NCBI RefSeq assembly: GCF_001641755.2
Contig: NZ_LRFG02000001.1
Span: forward strand, 186,001-250,000
DNA: 64,000 nt
Reading direction: 5' to 3'
DNA from: Microbulbifer flavimaris
GTDB taxonomy: Bacteria; Pseudomonadota; Gammaproteobacteria; Pseudomonadales; Cellvibrionaceae
The notes beneath the pieces were generated by a model, which had not been told where the DNA came from, searched no databases, and was given only the letters and a program-made list of their open reading frames with translations. Position 1 is the stretch's first letter, and every line of letters starts with the position of its first letter. The position numbers were made by a program, and so were the translations under genes. This document shows, one piece after another, positions 8,486 to 17,477 of the stretch.

Positions 8486-9973
8486 ATGTCTGAATCTGGT
8501 CTGCGCATTGCGCGCGAAGCTCTCACATTTGACGATGTCCTGCTGGTACCCGGCTATTCCGAGGTGACCGCCAAGGATGTCTCCCTGAAGACCAAGCTGT
8601 CTCGCAACATCTCCCTGAATATGCCCCTCGTATCCGCCGCGATGGACACGGTGACTGAGTCGCGCCTGGCCATTGCCCTGGCCCAGGAAGGCGGTATCGG
8701 CATCATCCACAAAAGCATGTCCATCGAGGACCAGGCCCTGGCGGTCCGTGCGGTCAAGAAATTCGAAGCGGGTGTGGTCAAGGATCCGATCACCATCGAG
8801 TCCAATGCCACAGTGCGCGAACTGATTGCCCTGACCACCCACCACAACATCTCCGGCGTACCGGTGATGGAGAAGGGCAACCTGGTGGGGATCGTCACCA
8901 GCCGCGACGTGCGTTTCCAGACCGACCTGGATGCTACCGTCGCCAGCATCATGACGCCCAGCGAGCGACTGGTAACGGTTGAAGAGGGCGCCGCGCCCCA
9001 GAAAGTCCAGGAGTTGTTGCACAAGCACCGCATCGAGAAGGTGCTGGTGGTCAACAACGACCTCGAGCTGCGCGGCCTGATCACCGTCAAGGATTTCAAC
9101 AAGGCGGAACAGTACCCCAATTCCTGCAAGGACGCCGATGGCCGCCTGCGTGTAGGCGCGTCTGTTGGCACCAGCCCGGATACCGACGACCGCGTCGCCG
9201 CACTGGTGGAGGCCGGTGTGGACGTGCTGGTGGTGGACACCGCCCACGGTCACTCCCGCAATGTGATCGAGCGCGTACGCCGTATCAAGCAGATGCACCC
9301 GCAGGTTGATGTGATCGGCGGCAACATCGCCACGGCTGAAGCGGCCAAAGCGTTGCTGGAGGCGGGCGCAGATGCAGTGAAAGTGGGTATTGGCCCGGGC
9401 TCCATCTGTACCACCCGCATCGTCAGTGGTGTGGGCGTGCCGCAGATCAGTGCCATTGCCGAAGTGGCGAAGGCGCTGGAAGGCACTGACGTCCCCCTGA
9501 TTGCCGATGGCGGCATCCGCTTCTCCGGTGATATCGCCAAGGCCATCGTCGCCGGTGCCCACTCCGTGATGATGGGCTCCATGTTCGCCGGTACCGAGGA
9601 GGCGCCGGGCGAGGTGGAGTTGTATCAGGGCCGTACCTATAAATCCTACCGCGGTATGGGCTCCCTGGGCGCCATGTCACGCACCCAGGGGTCTTCCGAC
9701 CGCTACTTCCAGGACGCCAGCAAGGGCGCCGAGAAGCTGGTGCCGGAGGGTATCGAGGGTCGTGTACCCTACAAAGGGCCCATCGCTGCCATCGTGCACC
9801 AGATGATGGGCGGCCTGCGCTCCGCCATGGGCTACACCGGCAGCGCGAGCATTGAAACCATGCGTACCCGCCCCGAGTTCGTGCGGGTAACCTCGGCGGG
9901 CATGGGCGAGTCCCACGTCCATGATGTGACCATCACCAAGGAAGCGCCCAACTACCCGGTGGGCGGCCGTTGA
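8486..9973 (+). CDS. guaB: Inosine-5'-monophosphate dehydrogenase
   Basis: The protein has 495 residues. It catalyses IMP + NAD to XMP, the committed step to guanine nucleotides, in the cytoplasm. The N-terminus has [19 protein letters not shown]-domain pair occupies about residues 95-205 ([18 protein letters not shown]). The catalytic loop [11 protein letters not shown] carries the active-site cysteine, and [11 protein letters not shown] provides the IMP phosphate-binding and flap region. The ATG at 8486 gives a family-like N-terminus; a GTG two codons earlier (8480) is better spaced from the GAGG at 8471, so the start is uncertain by two codons. guaA follows after 118 bases in the classical guaBA order. 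Confidence 0.97.
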   Translation: MSESGLRIAREALTFDDVLLVPGYSEVTAKDVSLKTKLSRNISLNMPLVSAAMDTVTESRLAIALAQEGGIGIIHKSMSIEDQALAVRAVKKFEAGVVKDPITIESNATVRELIALTTHHNISGVPVMEKGNLVGIVTSRDVRFQTDLDATVASIMTPSERLVTVEEGAAPQKVQELLHKHRIEKVLVVNNDLELRGLITVKDFNKAEQYPNSCKDADGRLRVGASVGTSPDTDDRVAALVEAGVDVLVVDTAHGHSRNVIERVRRIKQMHPQVDVIGGNIATAEAAKALLEAGADAVKVGIGPGSICTTRIVSGVGVPQISAIAEVAKALEGTDVPLIADGGIRFSGDIAKAIVAGAHSVMMGSMFAGTEEAPGEVELYQGRTYKSYRGMGSLGAMSRTQGSSDRYFQDASKGAEKLVPEGIEGRVPYKGPIAAIVHQMMGGLRSAMGYTGSASIETMRTRPEFVRVTSAGMGESHVHDVTITKEAPNYPVGGR

Positions 9974-9983
9974 TGGCAGCTGT

Positions 9984-10049
9984 GCCGCGATAGCGATATC
10001 GCGGCAACATCTATTCTTTTTCCAAGGTGAGCGGACCCCGTCGGGTCCG
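9984..10049 (+). other. Two hairpins between guaB and guaA
   Basis: The first hairpin is a perfect 9-base stem (9984-9992 with 9997-10005) with a GCGA loop, a GNRA-type tetraloop, followed by a pyrimidine-rich stretch with five T. The second is a 7-base stem (10032-10038 with 10043-10049) with a 4-base loop and no T run. They may attenuate or stabilise the guaBA message. No function is proven. Confidence 0.5.
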
Positions 10050-10091
10050 TTCGCAGTTTCTGGGTATAACCCCTGATCGACCGAGTAAGCC

Positions 10092-11669
10092 ATGTCTCAA
10101 GATATTCATGCCAGCCGAATTCTGATTCTCGACTTCGGCTCCCAGTACACCCAGCTGATTGCCCGCCGCGTGCGCGAACTGGGCGTCTTCTCTGAAATCC
10201 GCGCCTTCGACATGAGCGAGGAAGAGATCCGCGAGTACAACCCGCAGGGCATTATCCTTGCCGGTGGCCCGGAGTCGGTGCCGGAGGAAGGCTCCCCCCG
10301 CGCGCCAGAGGTGGTGTACGAACTGGGTGTGCCGGTGCTGGGGATCTGCTACGGCATGCAGACCATGGCGCATCAGCTGGGCGGCGCCGTGCAGGGCAGT
10401 GATATCCGTGAATTTGGTTACGCCCAGGTAAAAGTGGAAGGCAGTTCTGCCCTGCTGCACGACATCAAAGACCACCTGGATGGCGATGGCCATGCGCTCC
10501 TCGACGTGTGGATGAGCCATGGTGACAAAGTCGTCGGCATGCCCGAGGGCTTTGAACTGATGGCGTCCACCGGATCCTGCCCCATAGCCGGCATGTACCA
10601 TGCGGAGAAGAACTTCTTCGGTGTGCAGTTCCACCCGGAGGTGACCCACACCCTGCAGGGCAAGCGCATCTACGAGCACTTCGTGATCGAGATCTGTGGC
10701 TGCCAGAAGCTGTGGACGCCGGCCAATATTATCGAAGACTCCATCGCCAGGGTGCGCGAGCAGGTAGGCAGCGGCAAGGTGCTGCTGGGCCTCTCCGGCG
10801 GCGTGGACAGTTCCGTGGTGGCCGCGCTCCTGCACAAGGCCATTGGCGACCAGCTTACCTGTGTATTTGTGGACAACGGCCTGCTGCGCAAGAACGAGGG
10901 CGATCAGGTCATGGAAATGTTCGCCGAGAACATGGGCGTGAAAGTGATCCGTGCCGATGCCGAGGACCTGTTCCTGTCCCGGCTCGCGGGTGAGGATGAA
11001 CCGGAAGCCAAGCGCAAGATCATCGGCAATACCTTTATCGAGATCTTTGACGAGGAAGCCGCCAAGCTCAAGGATGTGAACTACCTGGCCCAGGGCACCA
11101 TCTATCCGGACGTAATTGAGTCCGCTGCTGCCAAGACCGGCAAGGCCCACGTGATCAAATCTCACCACAATGTGGGTGGTCTGCCGGAAGACATGAAGAT
11201 GGAGCTGGTGGAGCCGCTGCGGGAGCTGTTCAAGGATGAAGTCCGCAAGATCGGCCTGGAGCTGGGCCTGCCCTACGACATGGTCTACCGCCATCCCTTC
11301 CCCGGGCCGGGCCTGGGTGTGCGTATTCTCGGTGAGGTGAAGAAGAACTACGCCGATATCCTGCGCGAGGCGGATGCGATCTTTATCGAGGAGCTGCACA
11401 ACGCGGACTGGTACCACAAGACCAGCCAGGCGTTTGCCGTATTCCTGCCGGTGAAGTCGGTCGGCGTCGTTGGCGACGGCCGTCGTTACGAATACGTCAT
11501 TGCCCTGCGTGCGGTTGAGACCGTGGATTTCATGACCGCCCGCTGGGCGCACCTGCCCTACGAGCTGATCGAGAAGGTGTCCAACCGCATCATCAACGAG
11601 ATCGAGCATGTCTCGCGAGTGACCTACGACGTCTCCAGCAAGCCCCCCGCTACGATCGAGTGGGAGTAG
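10092..11669 (+). CDS. guaA: GMP synthase (glutamine-hydrolysing)
   Basis: The protein has 525 residues, the normal full length. The N-terminal class I glutamine amidotransferase domain has the nucleophile Cys in [10 protein letters not shown] and the His/Glu pair in QFHPEVTHT. The ATP-pyrophosphatase domain starts at about residue 210 with the P-loop [13 protein letters not shown]. The C-terminal dimerisation domain ends PPATIEWE, the invariant GuaA terminus. It converts XMP to GMP using ATP and glutamine, completing the step begun by guaB upstream. A perfect 11-base-pair hairpin follows 12 bases after the stop. Confidence 0.98.
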   Translation: MSQDIHASRILILDFGSQYTQLIARRVRELGVFSEIRAFDMSEEEIREYNPQGIILAGGPESVPEEGSPRAPEVVYELGVPVLGICYGMQTMAHQLGGAVQGSDIREFGYAQVKVEGSSALLHDIKDHLDGDGHALLDVWMSHGDKVVGMPEGFELMASTGSCPIAGMYHAEKNFFGVQFHPEVTHTLQGKRIYEHFVIEICGCQKLWTPANIIEDSIARVREQVGSGKVLLGLSGGVDSSVVAALLHKAIGDQLTCVFVDNGLLRKNEGDQVMEMFAENMGVKVIRADAEDLFLSRLAGEDEPEAKRKIIGNTFIEIFDEEAAKLKDVNYLAQGTIYPDVIESAAAKTGKAHVIKSHHNVGGLPEDMKMELVEPLRELFKDEVRKIGLELGLPYDMVYRHPFPGPGLGVRILGEVKKNYADILREADAIFIEELHNADWYHKTSQAFAVFLPVKSVGVVGDGRRYEYVIALRAVETVDFMTARWAHLPYELIEKVSNRIINEIEHVSRVTYDVSSKPPATIEWE

Positions 11670-11680
11670 GGCGCAGATAT

Positions 11681-11705
11681 TCGCTCCCGGGACACCCGGG
11701 AGCGA
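11681..11705 (+). terminator. Hairpin after guaA, probable terminator
   Basis: A perfect 11-base stem (11681-11691 with 11695-11705) with a 3-base loop, 12 bases after the guaA stop. Only three T follow closely, so it may work with Rho or as a stability element rather than as a classical intrinsic terminator. Confidence 0.6.
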
Positions 11706-12210
11706 GCTTTGAATCCCGGTTCGACTCCCCGTTCCTGTACTCCCCAGAGGACGCTTCACGGTCTGTTTTTTGATCTGAAATCGCAGCAAAGCTGTTGCCG
11801 GCTTCTTGCTGTGGACTCAAGTCAGCGACCCCTCTCTCCAGTCACGATAGTTTGCGCCGAGAAGCACCTGAGATGGTCGCCGGGCATTGACTTTCGCGAG
11901 TGACACCAACAAGCCTTTCCACAGCAAAGCGCCAGCCTGTCAAGAGCTGAATTTAGCTTCAAATGTTGTCAAGCCTGTTTTAGAGGGCTGCGTAACCTAT
12001 TGATTTTTAAGCGGATATTGCCTTGATTAAATTTTCTTCACATTGAGGTTACAACGGTGTCATGGGGGCTGGCGGGGATTTCCCGGTATTTGCGCACAGA
12101 GATATCCACAGATTCTGTGGACGGCGTAGACGACGCTTCTCCATCTGTCGAATAAAAAAGCAAAGCCGGCGCGGAATTCCTCTAGCAGTCAAAAAAGATG
12201 AGTTTGGCGG
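11706..12210. other. Gene-free gap between convergent guaA and the OmpA-like gene
   Basis: I see no credible gene here; short open frames have no ribosome-binding site, no recognisable product and unnatural composition. The middle (about 11985-12055) is AT-rich compared with the surroundings. A perfect 7-base inverted repeat with a 3-base spacer lies at 12105-12121. The stretch 11708-11744 superficially resembles a tRNA T-arm but cannot be folded into one. Confidence 0.5.
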
Positions 12211-12240
12211 CAAAAAAATACCCGGCCTGGGGCCGGGTAT
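12211..12240 (-). terminator. Rho-independent terminator of the OmpA-like gene
   Basis: Read on the minus strand, a perfect 10-base stem (12240-12231 with 12227-12218) and 3-base loop run straight into seven T. It lies about 35 bases after the stop of the OmpA-like gene. Confidence 0.9.
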
Positions 12241-12275
12241 TGGATAGGCGTGAATGTCTGAATTGACGGGTTTGA

Positions 12276-13337
12276 CTAGCGGAAGCGCATCTCCACGCGG
12301 CGGTTCGCAGCGCGGCCTTCCGCTGTGTCGTTGGTCGCCACCGGTTGTGTCTCTCCATAGCCGTTGGCGGACAGCTGTTCGGCGGCGACACCATTGCGAA
12401 TCAGGTAGGCGCGCACGCTGTTGGCCCGCTGCTGGGACAGGCGAAGATTGAAGTTGTCGTTACCCTGGCTGTCGGTGTGGCCGGCAATTTCCACAAGGGT
12501 ATCCGGCTGGCTGCGCAGTGCCTGCGACACGTTGAGCAGGGCTTCCTGCGCTGCCGGCTTCAGGTTGGCGGAGCCGGTCTCGAAGTGAATATCCGCCAGT
12601 GTGATGGTCTGGTTGGCGATCACGCAGCCATCGCTATCGACCCGGGCGCCGGGCAGGGTATCCGGACAACGGTCGTCCCGATCCATCACCCCGTCACCAT
12701 CGGAGTCCCTCAGGTTGACCTCCACCGGTCCCCGGTCAACGGGCTCCGGTGCTTTTGCATAGACGGGCGGTGGTGGGCAGCGCAGTGGAATGCTGATGCC
12801 GAAGCCAAATTGCCAGTCGTTCATTCCATTCTCAAAGAAATCGTGCAGGTAGCGAACCTCTGCCCGCAGGCGGATACCACGGCGGGAGATTTCCTGGGTG
12901 GTGATACCCGCTGCCAGGTTGATAAAGGCATTGGTCTCGTCGTCTTCGTCGGGAAGGACGTCGTCATAGACGGCCCCAAAGCCGGCGAGCACGTACGGGG
13001 TATACCAATCCCGGTCCCCGAACTGGTAAGTGGTGTCAAAGCCGATGCCTGCCATATAGAAATCGGACTGGTCGGTAAACTCATCGGTTTCGAAGACATC
13101 TTCCGTTTCGAGGATTGCCCCGAACACCTGCACCTCGGAGTACCAGGGACCAGTCCAGCCCCAGCCGTAGGCAGCGCGGAGGCCGCCGTTCTGTAGTTCG
13201 GTATTGCGGTCGCGGTCGACCCGGGTGAAGTACGGCATCAGGTCCAGGTAACCATCCTCTGGGCCTTCCGCCAGGGCGGGAGCCGCAGCGGCGATGGCGG
13301 TGGAAAGCGCTAGCAAGTGGGCGAAAAATCGACGCAT
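12276..13337 (-). CDS. OmpA/OprF-like outer-membrane protein
   Basis: The protein has 353 residues. A signal peptide of about 23 residues (cut after ALA) exports it. Residues about 25-190 form an OmpA-type eight-strand beta-barrel with many aromatic and charged loop residues. A short proline-rich linker and one thrombospondin type 3-like calcium repeat (DSDGDGVMDRDDRCP) follow. The C-terminal OmpA domain (about 240-353) has AGHTDSQG and LSQQRANSVRAYL, the residues that bind diaminopimelate in peptidoglycan. It therefore links outer membrane to cell wall. The ATG at 13337 has AAGG nine bases upstream. It is transcribed alone and ends in a strong terminator. Confidence 0.93.
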   Translation of the reverse strand: MRRFFAHLLALSTAIAAAAPALAEGPEDGYLDLMPYFTRVDRDRNTELQNGGLRAAYGWGWTGPWYSEVQVFGAILETEDVFETDEFTDQSDFYMAGIGFDTTYQFGDRDWYTPYVLAGFGAVYDDVLPDEDDETNAFINLAAGITTQEISRRGIRLRAEVRYLHDFFENGMNDWQFGFGISIPLRCPPPPVYAKAPEPVDRGPVEVNLRDSDGDGVMDRDDRCPDTLPGARVDSDGCVIANQTITLADIHFETGSANLKPAAQEALLNVSQALRSQPDTLVEIAGHTDSQGNDNFNLRLSQQRANSVRAYLIRNGVAAEQLSANGYGETQPVATNDTAEGRAANRRVEMRFR

Positions 13338-13556
13338 GGGATCATCCTTGTTGTCTCTGTTATTGCTTCCTGGCGTCAGGGCGCGAAAAATTTCCCTGAA
13401 TGACTTTTTTGTTGGGACAGGTTTTCCTGAGTTATTTAGACCAATAAGGCGACAGCGCCAAGGGGCTGGCGCGGAAAATGTGTTCTTTGGCGGAATTTGC
13501 GTTGGAATGGGGTGCCTCGCCCGCCAGCTGTCCTGCGCGGGCAGTATCGAGAGAAT

Positions 13557-14324
13557 TTACAGTTGGTGGCGGAAACTGATCAGGGCGGCGGTCACGGCGA
13601 CGTTCAGGCTCTCGACGTCATTCTTCATTGGTATGCGGACGAGACGGGAGCACTGCTTGGTGACTCCTTCGCTCACCCCGCGGGTCTCATTGCCGAGCAC
13701 AAAAATGGTCGGCCTGTCGCCGGGAACCGCAGAGAGTGTGTCTTGCGCATGGGATGAAAGCCCGCAGACCTCTGCACCGGAGGCGCGGAACTGTTCCAGT
13801 GTCGGCGCGAGGGAATCACAGCGGAGTATGCGGGTCTTGAACAGGGTGCCGGTACTGGCCTTGATGACCAGTGGATCGATCTGCGCACAGCCCTTGCGGG
13901 GCAGCAGAATGCCATCGATGCCACCGGCGCAGGCGGAGCGGATGATCATGCCGAGGTTCTGCGGGTTGGTGATGCCATCCAGTGCCAGAAGCTCGTAGTT
14001 TTCATGCTTTTCTTCGAGAAAGCGGGCCGAGGTACCGTAATGGGGGAGCGCCAGGTCCAGCGCGACCCCCTGATCCTGTCGGGCGTTCTTTGAGATCCGC
14101 GACAGGCCCTTCCGGTCCCAGTGGGCTATATCAATTCGGCGCTCTGTAGCCAATTGCTCCATGCGTGCGATCAGCTGGTCGCGGCGGTTGCTGTTGGCCA
14201 GGTGCAGTTTGTGCACTGGTAGAGACAGGTCCTCCAGTGCCTCCAGCACCGGCTTGCGCCCATAGATGGTCAACAGGCTGTCGTAGAAGGCCCGCTTCTG
14301 CAGGTATTCGGGGGAGTCTTTCAC
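13557..14324 (-). CDS. SpoU/TrmH-family RNA 2'-O-methyltransferase
   Basis: The protein has 255 residues. A short substrate-binding N-terminal region is followed by the SPOUT knot: motif 1 NPQNLGMIIRSA, motif 2 FVLGNETRGVSEG and motif 3 IPMKNDVESLNVAVTAAL. These are the S-adenosylmethionine-binding residues of the RlmB/TrmH group, which methylates ribose 2'-OH in rRNA or tRNA. The exact target cannot be read from sequence. The start is GTG at 14324, overlapping the stop of the preceding DUF2520 gene as GTGA, so translation is probably coupled. Confidence 0.9.
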   Translation of the reverse strand: MKDSPEYLQKRAFYDSLLTIYGRKPVLEALEDLSLPVHKLHLANSNRRDQLIARMEQLATERRIDIAHWDRKGLSRISKNARQDQGVALDLALPHYGTSARFLEEKHENYELLALDGITNPQNLGMIIRSACAGGIDGILLPRKGCAQIDPLVIKASTGTLFKTRILRCDSLAPTLEQFRASGAEVCGLSSHAQDTLSAVPGDRPTIFVLGNETRGVSEGVTKQCSRLVRIPMKNDVESLNVAVTAALISFRHQL

Positions 14325-15211
14325 TGCGCGCTTCCGTTCAAGAGGGCGTTGAGTTCTTCAGCCGCATCCTTGGGCAGGTTGCCGCGGCGAGCCAACTCTA
14401 CACAGGCGAGCCCGAGATGGCGATAGTTCGCCGCCAGGAGGGGCGAGGTTTGCGCCAGGGCCTCGAGCTGCTTTGCCACCGTGCCGGCATCGCCCCGGGC
14501 AATGGGGCCGGTCAGGGAAGCTGCTGGCCCCAGCTCCATATTGTTGCGGGCGGTCTGCAGGACAATCGGTTGCAGCAGTGCCCGGGCTTCTTTTTCATCA
14601 ATGCCCGCGACGGCAAAACACTGCAGGCTGAGATCCATTAGGGCTGTCAGGTAGTTACAGGCAAACACCGAGCCGGCGTGGTAAAGGGTTTTGTGCTCGG
14701 AGGCGATGGTGAGGGTCCGGCAATCCAGCGCGTTGAATGCGGCACTCAATTCCGCCTGGGCCGCGGCCTCACCCTCGATAGCTACCGACGTACCGGCGAG
14801 TGTTTCCAGCGAGCGCGCCGGTTCGGCGAAACTGTGCACCGGATGTGCGCTGGCCAGGGTGGCGGAGCGGCAGGATGCCAGTACCTGTGAATCCAGTGCC
14901 CCGCTGCAGTGAAAAACGAGCGGCCGGGGGGCATCGATGGGCGATGCCGATAAAGTTTCCAGGTGAACTGAGAGCTCTTCCGCAAGGCTGCCGATCTGGG
15001 CATCACCGGAGGCAATCAGCCAGCAGTCCGCGGCGGGCATCTCGCCAATCGAGCTGGCCGCTTTGCCCGCGCCAATAAAACGCACTGCGGCAAGGGCGCT
15101 CTTCAGTGAGCGGTTGCACACCGCCCCTACCTGAAAAACCCCCCGATCCTGCCACAGGCGGCCGAGGGTGCGGCCGAGCTTGCCGGCGCCGATGATGTTG
15201 AGGGTTTTCAT
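14321..15211 (-). CDS. Rossmann-fold and DUF2520 domain protein (NADP oxidoreductase-like)
   Basis: The protein has 296 residues. The N-terminal Rossmann fold begins NIIGAGKLGRTLGRLW, a GxGxxG dinucleotide site as in ProC and 3-hydroxyisobutyrate dehydrogenases. The C-terminal half is the helical DUF2520 domain, with the conserved SAHPVHSF and HAGSVFACNYLTAL stretches. The family is widespread; its substrate is not established as far as I know. It overlaps the downstream methyltransferase by 4 bases, indicating an operon, but no functional link is obvious. Confidence 0.85.
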   Translation of the reverse strand: MKTLNIIGAGKLGRTLGRLWQDRGVFQVGAVCNRSLKSALAAVRFIGAGKAASSIGEMPAADCWLIASGDAQIGSLAEELSVHLETLSASPIDAPRPLVFHCSGALDSQVLASCRSATLASAHPVHSFAEPARSLETLAGTSVAIEGEAAAQAELSAAFNALDCRTLTIASEHKTLYHAGSVFACNYLTALMDLSLQCFAVAGIDEKEARALLQPIVLQTARNNMELGPAASLTGPIARGDAGTVAKQLEALAQTSPLLAANYRHLGLACVELARRGNLPKDAAEELNALLNGSAQ

Positions 15212-15337
15212 GCAGGCATTTTCCCTGTGTTCTGCGCGTCGCCGAATGGCCAGACAGAACCCCGTGGCGATTGCACTGCGGGGTCGTTCGCTAGTCGAGC
15301 TGCAAGAACGGGTACGGCGAGCGCTGCCCGCCGGCAG

Positions 15338-16096
15338 TCAGTTGCCGCCCAGGCAGTTGAGGTAGGCCGAAACCGCGTTGGCGAGGCCCATATTCAGGGC
15401 ATCCACCGTCAGGGCATGGCCGATGGAGACCTCCTGCAGGCCCGGCAGGGTGCGGTAGCGGGGCAGGTTGATCAGGTTGAGGTCGTGGCCGGCGTTGATG
15501 CCGAGCCCCAGGGTTCGTGCATGCTCCGCTGCGGCGCAGTGAGCGGCAAAGATCGAGTCGAGCTGGTCGCTCTGTCGTGCCACTGCTTCGGCGTAGGGGC
15601 CGGTGTAGAGCTCGATCCTGTCTGCGCCCACTTCCCGCGCCAGGCTGATCTGCTCGAGGTCCGGGTCCATAAACAGGCTGACGCGGATATTGGCAGACTT
15701 CAGTTGTTCGATGATCGGCTCCAGCCGGGCGCCGTCGCGCTTCAGGTCAAAACCGTGGTCGGAGGTGAGCTGGTCATTGCTGTCGGGGACCAGGGTGCAC
15801 TGGTCGGGGGCCGTCTCCAGCACCAGCGGCATCAGTCCGGGGTAATCCCCCATGGGGCCGGCGAAGGGATTGCCCTCCACATTGAATTCGATGCCATCGT
15901 GGCCGGCGCAGAGCTTGGCCAGGTTGCGCACATCACCTGGACGGATATGGCGCTGGTCTGGCCGTGGATGGACGGTGAGACCCTGGGCGCCGGTCTCCAG
16001 GCAGGTGCGGCCATGGGCCACCACATCCGGGAAGTTACCCTCGCGGGAATTGCGAATCAGGGCGATCTTGTTCAGGTTCACGCTGAGTGCTATCAC
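15338..16096 (-). CDS. pdxJ: Pyridoxine 5'-phosphate synthase, Bacteroidetes-like form
   Basis: The protein has 252 residues. PdxJ condenses 1-deoxy-D-xylulose 5-phosphate with aminoacetone phosphate to make pyridoxine 5'-phosphate. The N-terminus SVNLNKIALIRNSR, the VHPRPDQRHIRPGDV stretch, ELYTGPYAEA, GINAGHDLNL and the phosphate loop VSIGHALTVDAL fit a PdxJ TIM barrel. The wording (VNLNKIA, VHPRPD) is closer to what I recall of Bacteroidetes PdxJ than to the E. coli form (VNIDHIA, VHLRED). The usual gammaproteobacterial neighbours recO and acpS are absent. It starts three bases after the cyclophilin gene. A second, canonical pdxJ elsewhere in the genome is possible. Confidence 0.87.
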   Translation of the reverse strand: MIALSVNLNKIALIRNSREGNFPDVVAHGRTCLETGAQGLTVHPRPDQRHIRPGDVRNLAKLCAGHDGIEFNVEGNPFAGPMGDYPGLMPLVLETAPDQCTLVPDSNDQLTSDHGFDLKRDGARLEPIIEQLKSANIRVSLFMDPDLEQISLAREVGADRIELYTGPYAEAVARQSDQLDSIFAAHCAAAEHARTLGLGINAGHDLNLINLPRYRTLPGLQEVSIGHALTVDALNMGLANAVSAYLNCLGGN

Positions 16097-16099
16097 GGC

Positions 16100-16684
16100 T
16101 CACCCCTCCTTCGACTGCGGGTTTTGTGCTGTGCCATCACGGCGCTTGGCTTCGAGGATCCGGACCGGCACGTTCGGCGCATTGGGGTAGGCCCGATACA
16201 GTCCCTGTGGCTCTGCAGCGATTTTTTCCACCACCTCCATCCCCTCAATGACCTTTCCAAACACGGTATAGCCCGGTTTGTCCTCGCTGGCATCCAGGTG
16301 GCTGTTGTTGGAGAGGTTGATAAAGAACTGCGAAGTAGCGCTGTCCGGACTGCTGTGCCGGGCCATGGCCAGGGTGCCGCGGGTGTTGGGCAGCCCGTTG
16401 GCGGACTCGTTGGCGATAGGCTCGCCGGTCTCTTTCTTCTGGAAGTCGAAGGTCAGGCCACCTGTCTGGGCCATAAAGCCCGGGATCACGCGGTGGAAGA
16501 TCACACCGTTATAAAAGCCGCTGTCGACGTAGCCGAGAAAGTTTTCCACGGTGACCGGTGCCTTGTCCGCGTACAGCTCCACGCGGATGGTTCCGAGGTC
16601 GGTCTTCAAGTCTACTTTGGGGTTGGCGGCAATGGCGGGCAGGGCCAGCAATGTGGCGAGTACAAGCGCGCATAATAGACGCAT
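16100..16684 (-). CDS. Periplasmic peptidyl-prolyl cis-trans isomerase (cyclophilin type)
   Basis: The protein has 194 residues from the ATG at 16684, with AGGAA upstream. A signal peptide (MRLLCALVLATLLALPAIAA) targets it to the periplasm. The cyclophilin fold has FHRVIPGFMAQTGG (catalytic Arg in FHRV), MARHSSPDSATSQFF and YTVFGKVIEGMEVV. It speeds proline isomerisation in folding envelope proteins, as PpiA does in E. coli. The mature domain ends with a short polar tail. It lies between the SH3/coiled-coil gene and pdxJ, with three bases to pdxJ, so a joint transcript is likely. Confidence 0.93.
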   Translation of the reverse strand: MRLLCALVLATLLALPAIAANPKVDLKTDLGTIRVELYADKAPVTVENFLGYVDSGFYNGVIFHRVIPGFMAQTGGLTFDFQKKETGEPIANESANGLPNTRGTLAMARHSSPDSATSQFFINLSNNSHLDASEDKPGYTVFGKVIEGMEVVEKIAAEPQGLYRAYPNAPNVPVRILEAKRRDGTAQNPQSKEG

Positions 16685-16749
16685 GTTGTGTTCCTTTTCC
16701 TTGGACACGCCCCCCGGAGCGAGGGCGTGGGTGTCACGGGTAGACGGCC

Positions 16750-17436
16750 TCAGTTGGCCCACTCGGAGTTGCGGCGGCGCCGACGGAAGTGAGGCGCGAT
16801 CATGGCGAGGATAGCACCGGCGGCCACAGACAAGGCACCGTACATATACCACTTGTGCTGCTCACTGGCTGAAAGGCGCTGGATTTCCGCCTCGGACATC
16901 ACCTGCTTTTGCTTCAGTAGCTCATGCTGGTGCAGCAGTTTCTGGTGGCGCTGGTTCAGTGCCACGGCATCGGCCGACAGGGCCTGGATGTCCTTCAGTT
17001 CTTTCGCCAGCTGGGCAGCTTTTTCCTCTGCACTGGTCAGCTTGCCGGTCAGCTCCTGGTTCTCTGCCTCCAGACGACGAACCTCACCGCCCAGGTTGCC
17101 CTCCATTTTTTCAAAACGCTCGAGGTTGGCTTCGGCGCGCTGCAGTTTGATGTCAGCAGTGGGTTCGCTCACCAGGTATTGGCGGCGAAGCCAGCCTTCC
17201 TCGCCGGCGGGGGTGCGCACCTTGGCCCAGCCGTCAGCGGGGGCATCTTCGAGCAGAACCAGCTTGGTGCCGCTCGGCAGTCCCCGGTGCAGGATGCGGA
17301 ATTCGTTGCCCTTGCCGGAGCGCAGGGGAACGTGCAGCTGGTCGGTAATATAACGATTGCCGCCGCTCTGTGCGGATGTGTTGAAGCTCGCTGCGAGCAG
17401 CGCAGCGGTGGCGAGTGCGGTCAGTGATTTCATCAT
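16750..17436 (-). CDS. SH3-domain, coiled-coil, C-terminally anchored protein (TIGR04211/YgiM-like)
   Basis: The protein has 228 residues. A signal peptide ends near TSAQS. A bacterial SH3 domain (about 28-92) contains LHVPLRSGKGNEF and AGEEGWLRRQYL. A coiled coil spans about 95-190 (repeated E/L/K heptads). A single transmembrane helix (WYMYGALSVAAGAILAMIAP) is followed by a basic cytoplasmic end RRRRR. This is the layout of E. coli YgiM. Such SH3 domains usually contact peptidoglycan stem peptides, so it is likely an inner-membrane protein reaching into the periplasm. No specific role is known to me. Confidence 0.88.
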   Translation of the reverse strand: MMKSLTALATAALLAASFNTSAQSGGNRYITDQLHVPLRSGKGNEFRILHRGLPSGTKLVLLEDAPADGWAKVRTPAGEEGWLRRQYLVSEPTADIKLQRAEANLERFEKMEGNLGGEVRRLEAENQELTGKLTSAEEKAAQLAKELKDIQALSADAVALNQRHQKLLHQHELLKQKQVMSEAEIQRLSASEQHKWYMYGALSVAAGAILAMIAPHFRRRRRNSEWAN

Positions 17437-17477
17437 TTTGATACAGCGTTTTTTATCGGTTTGCGATTCGGTAGCGA

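Noticed and set aside
11708-11744. tRNA T-arm-like sequence after guaA
   Set aside because: The stretch contains ggttcgactcc, as in a T-loop, but the flanking bases cannot form a T-stem, acceptor or anticodon arm, and no CCA end follows.
10011-11789. Long open frame (592 residues) on the minus strand
   Set aside because: It is antisense to guaA. Its composition, rich in His and Gln, is what a shadow of a GC-rich gene gives, and no motif is recognisable.
12102-12110. DnaA-box-like atatccaca
   Set aside because: It is a single copy, part of the perfect inverted repeat at 12105-12121, and no dnaA, dnaN or AT-rich unwinding region is nearby.
12062-12247. Possible 61-residue protein
   Set aside because: There is no ribosome-binding site, the translation is basic and unnatural, and its end lies in the terminator of the OmpA-like gene.
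15227-16675. Long open frame (482 residues) on the plus strand
   Set aside because: It is antisense to pdxJ and the cyclophilin gene, both clearly identified by motifs.
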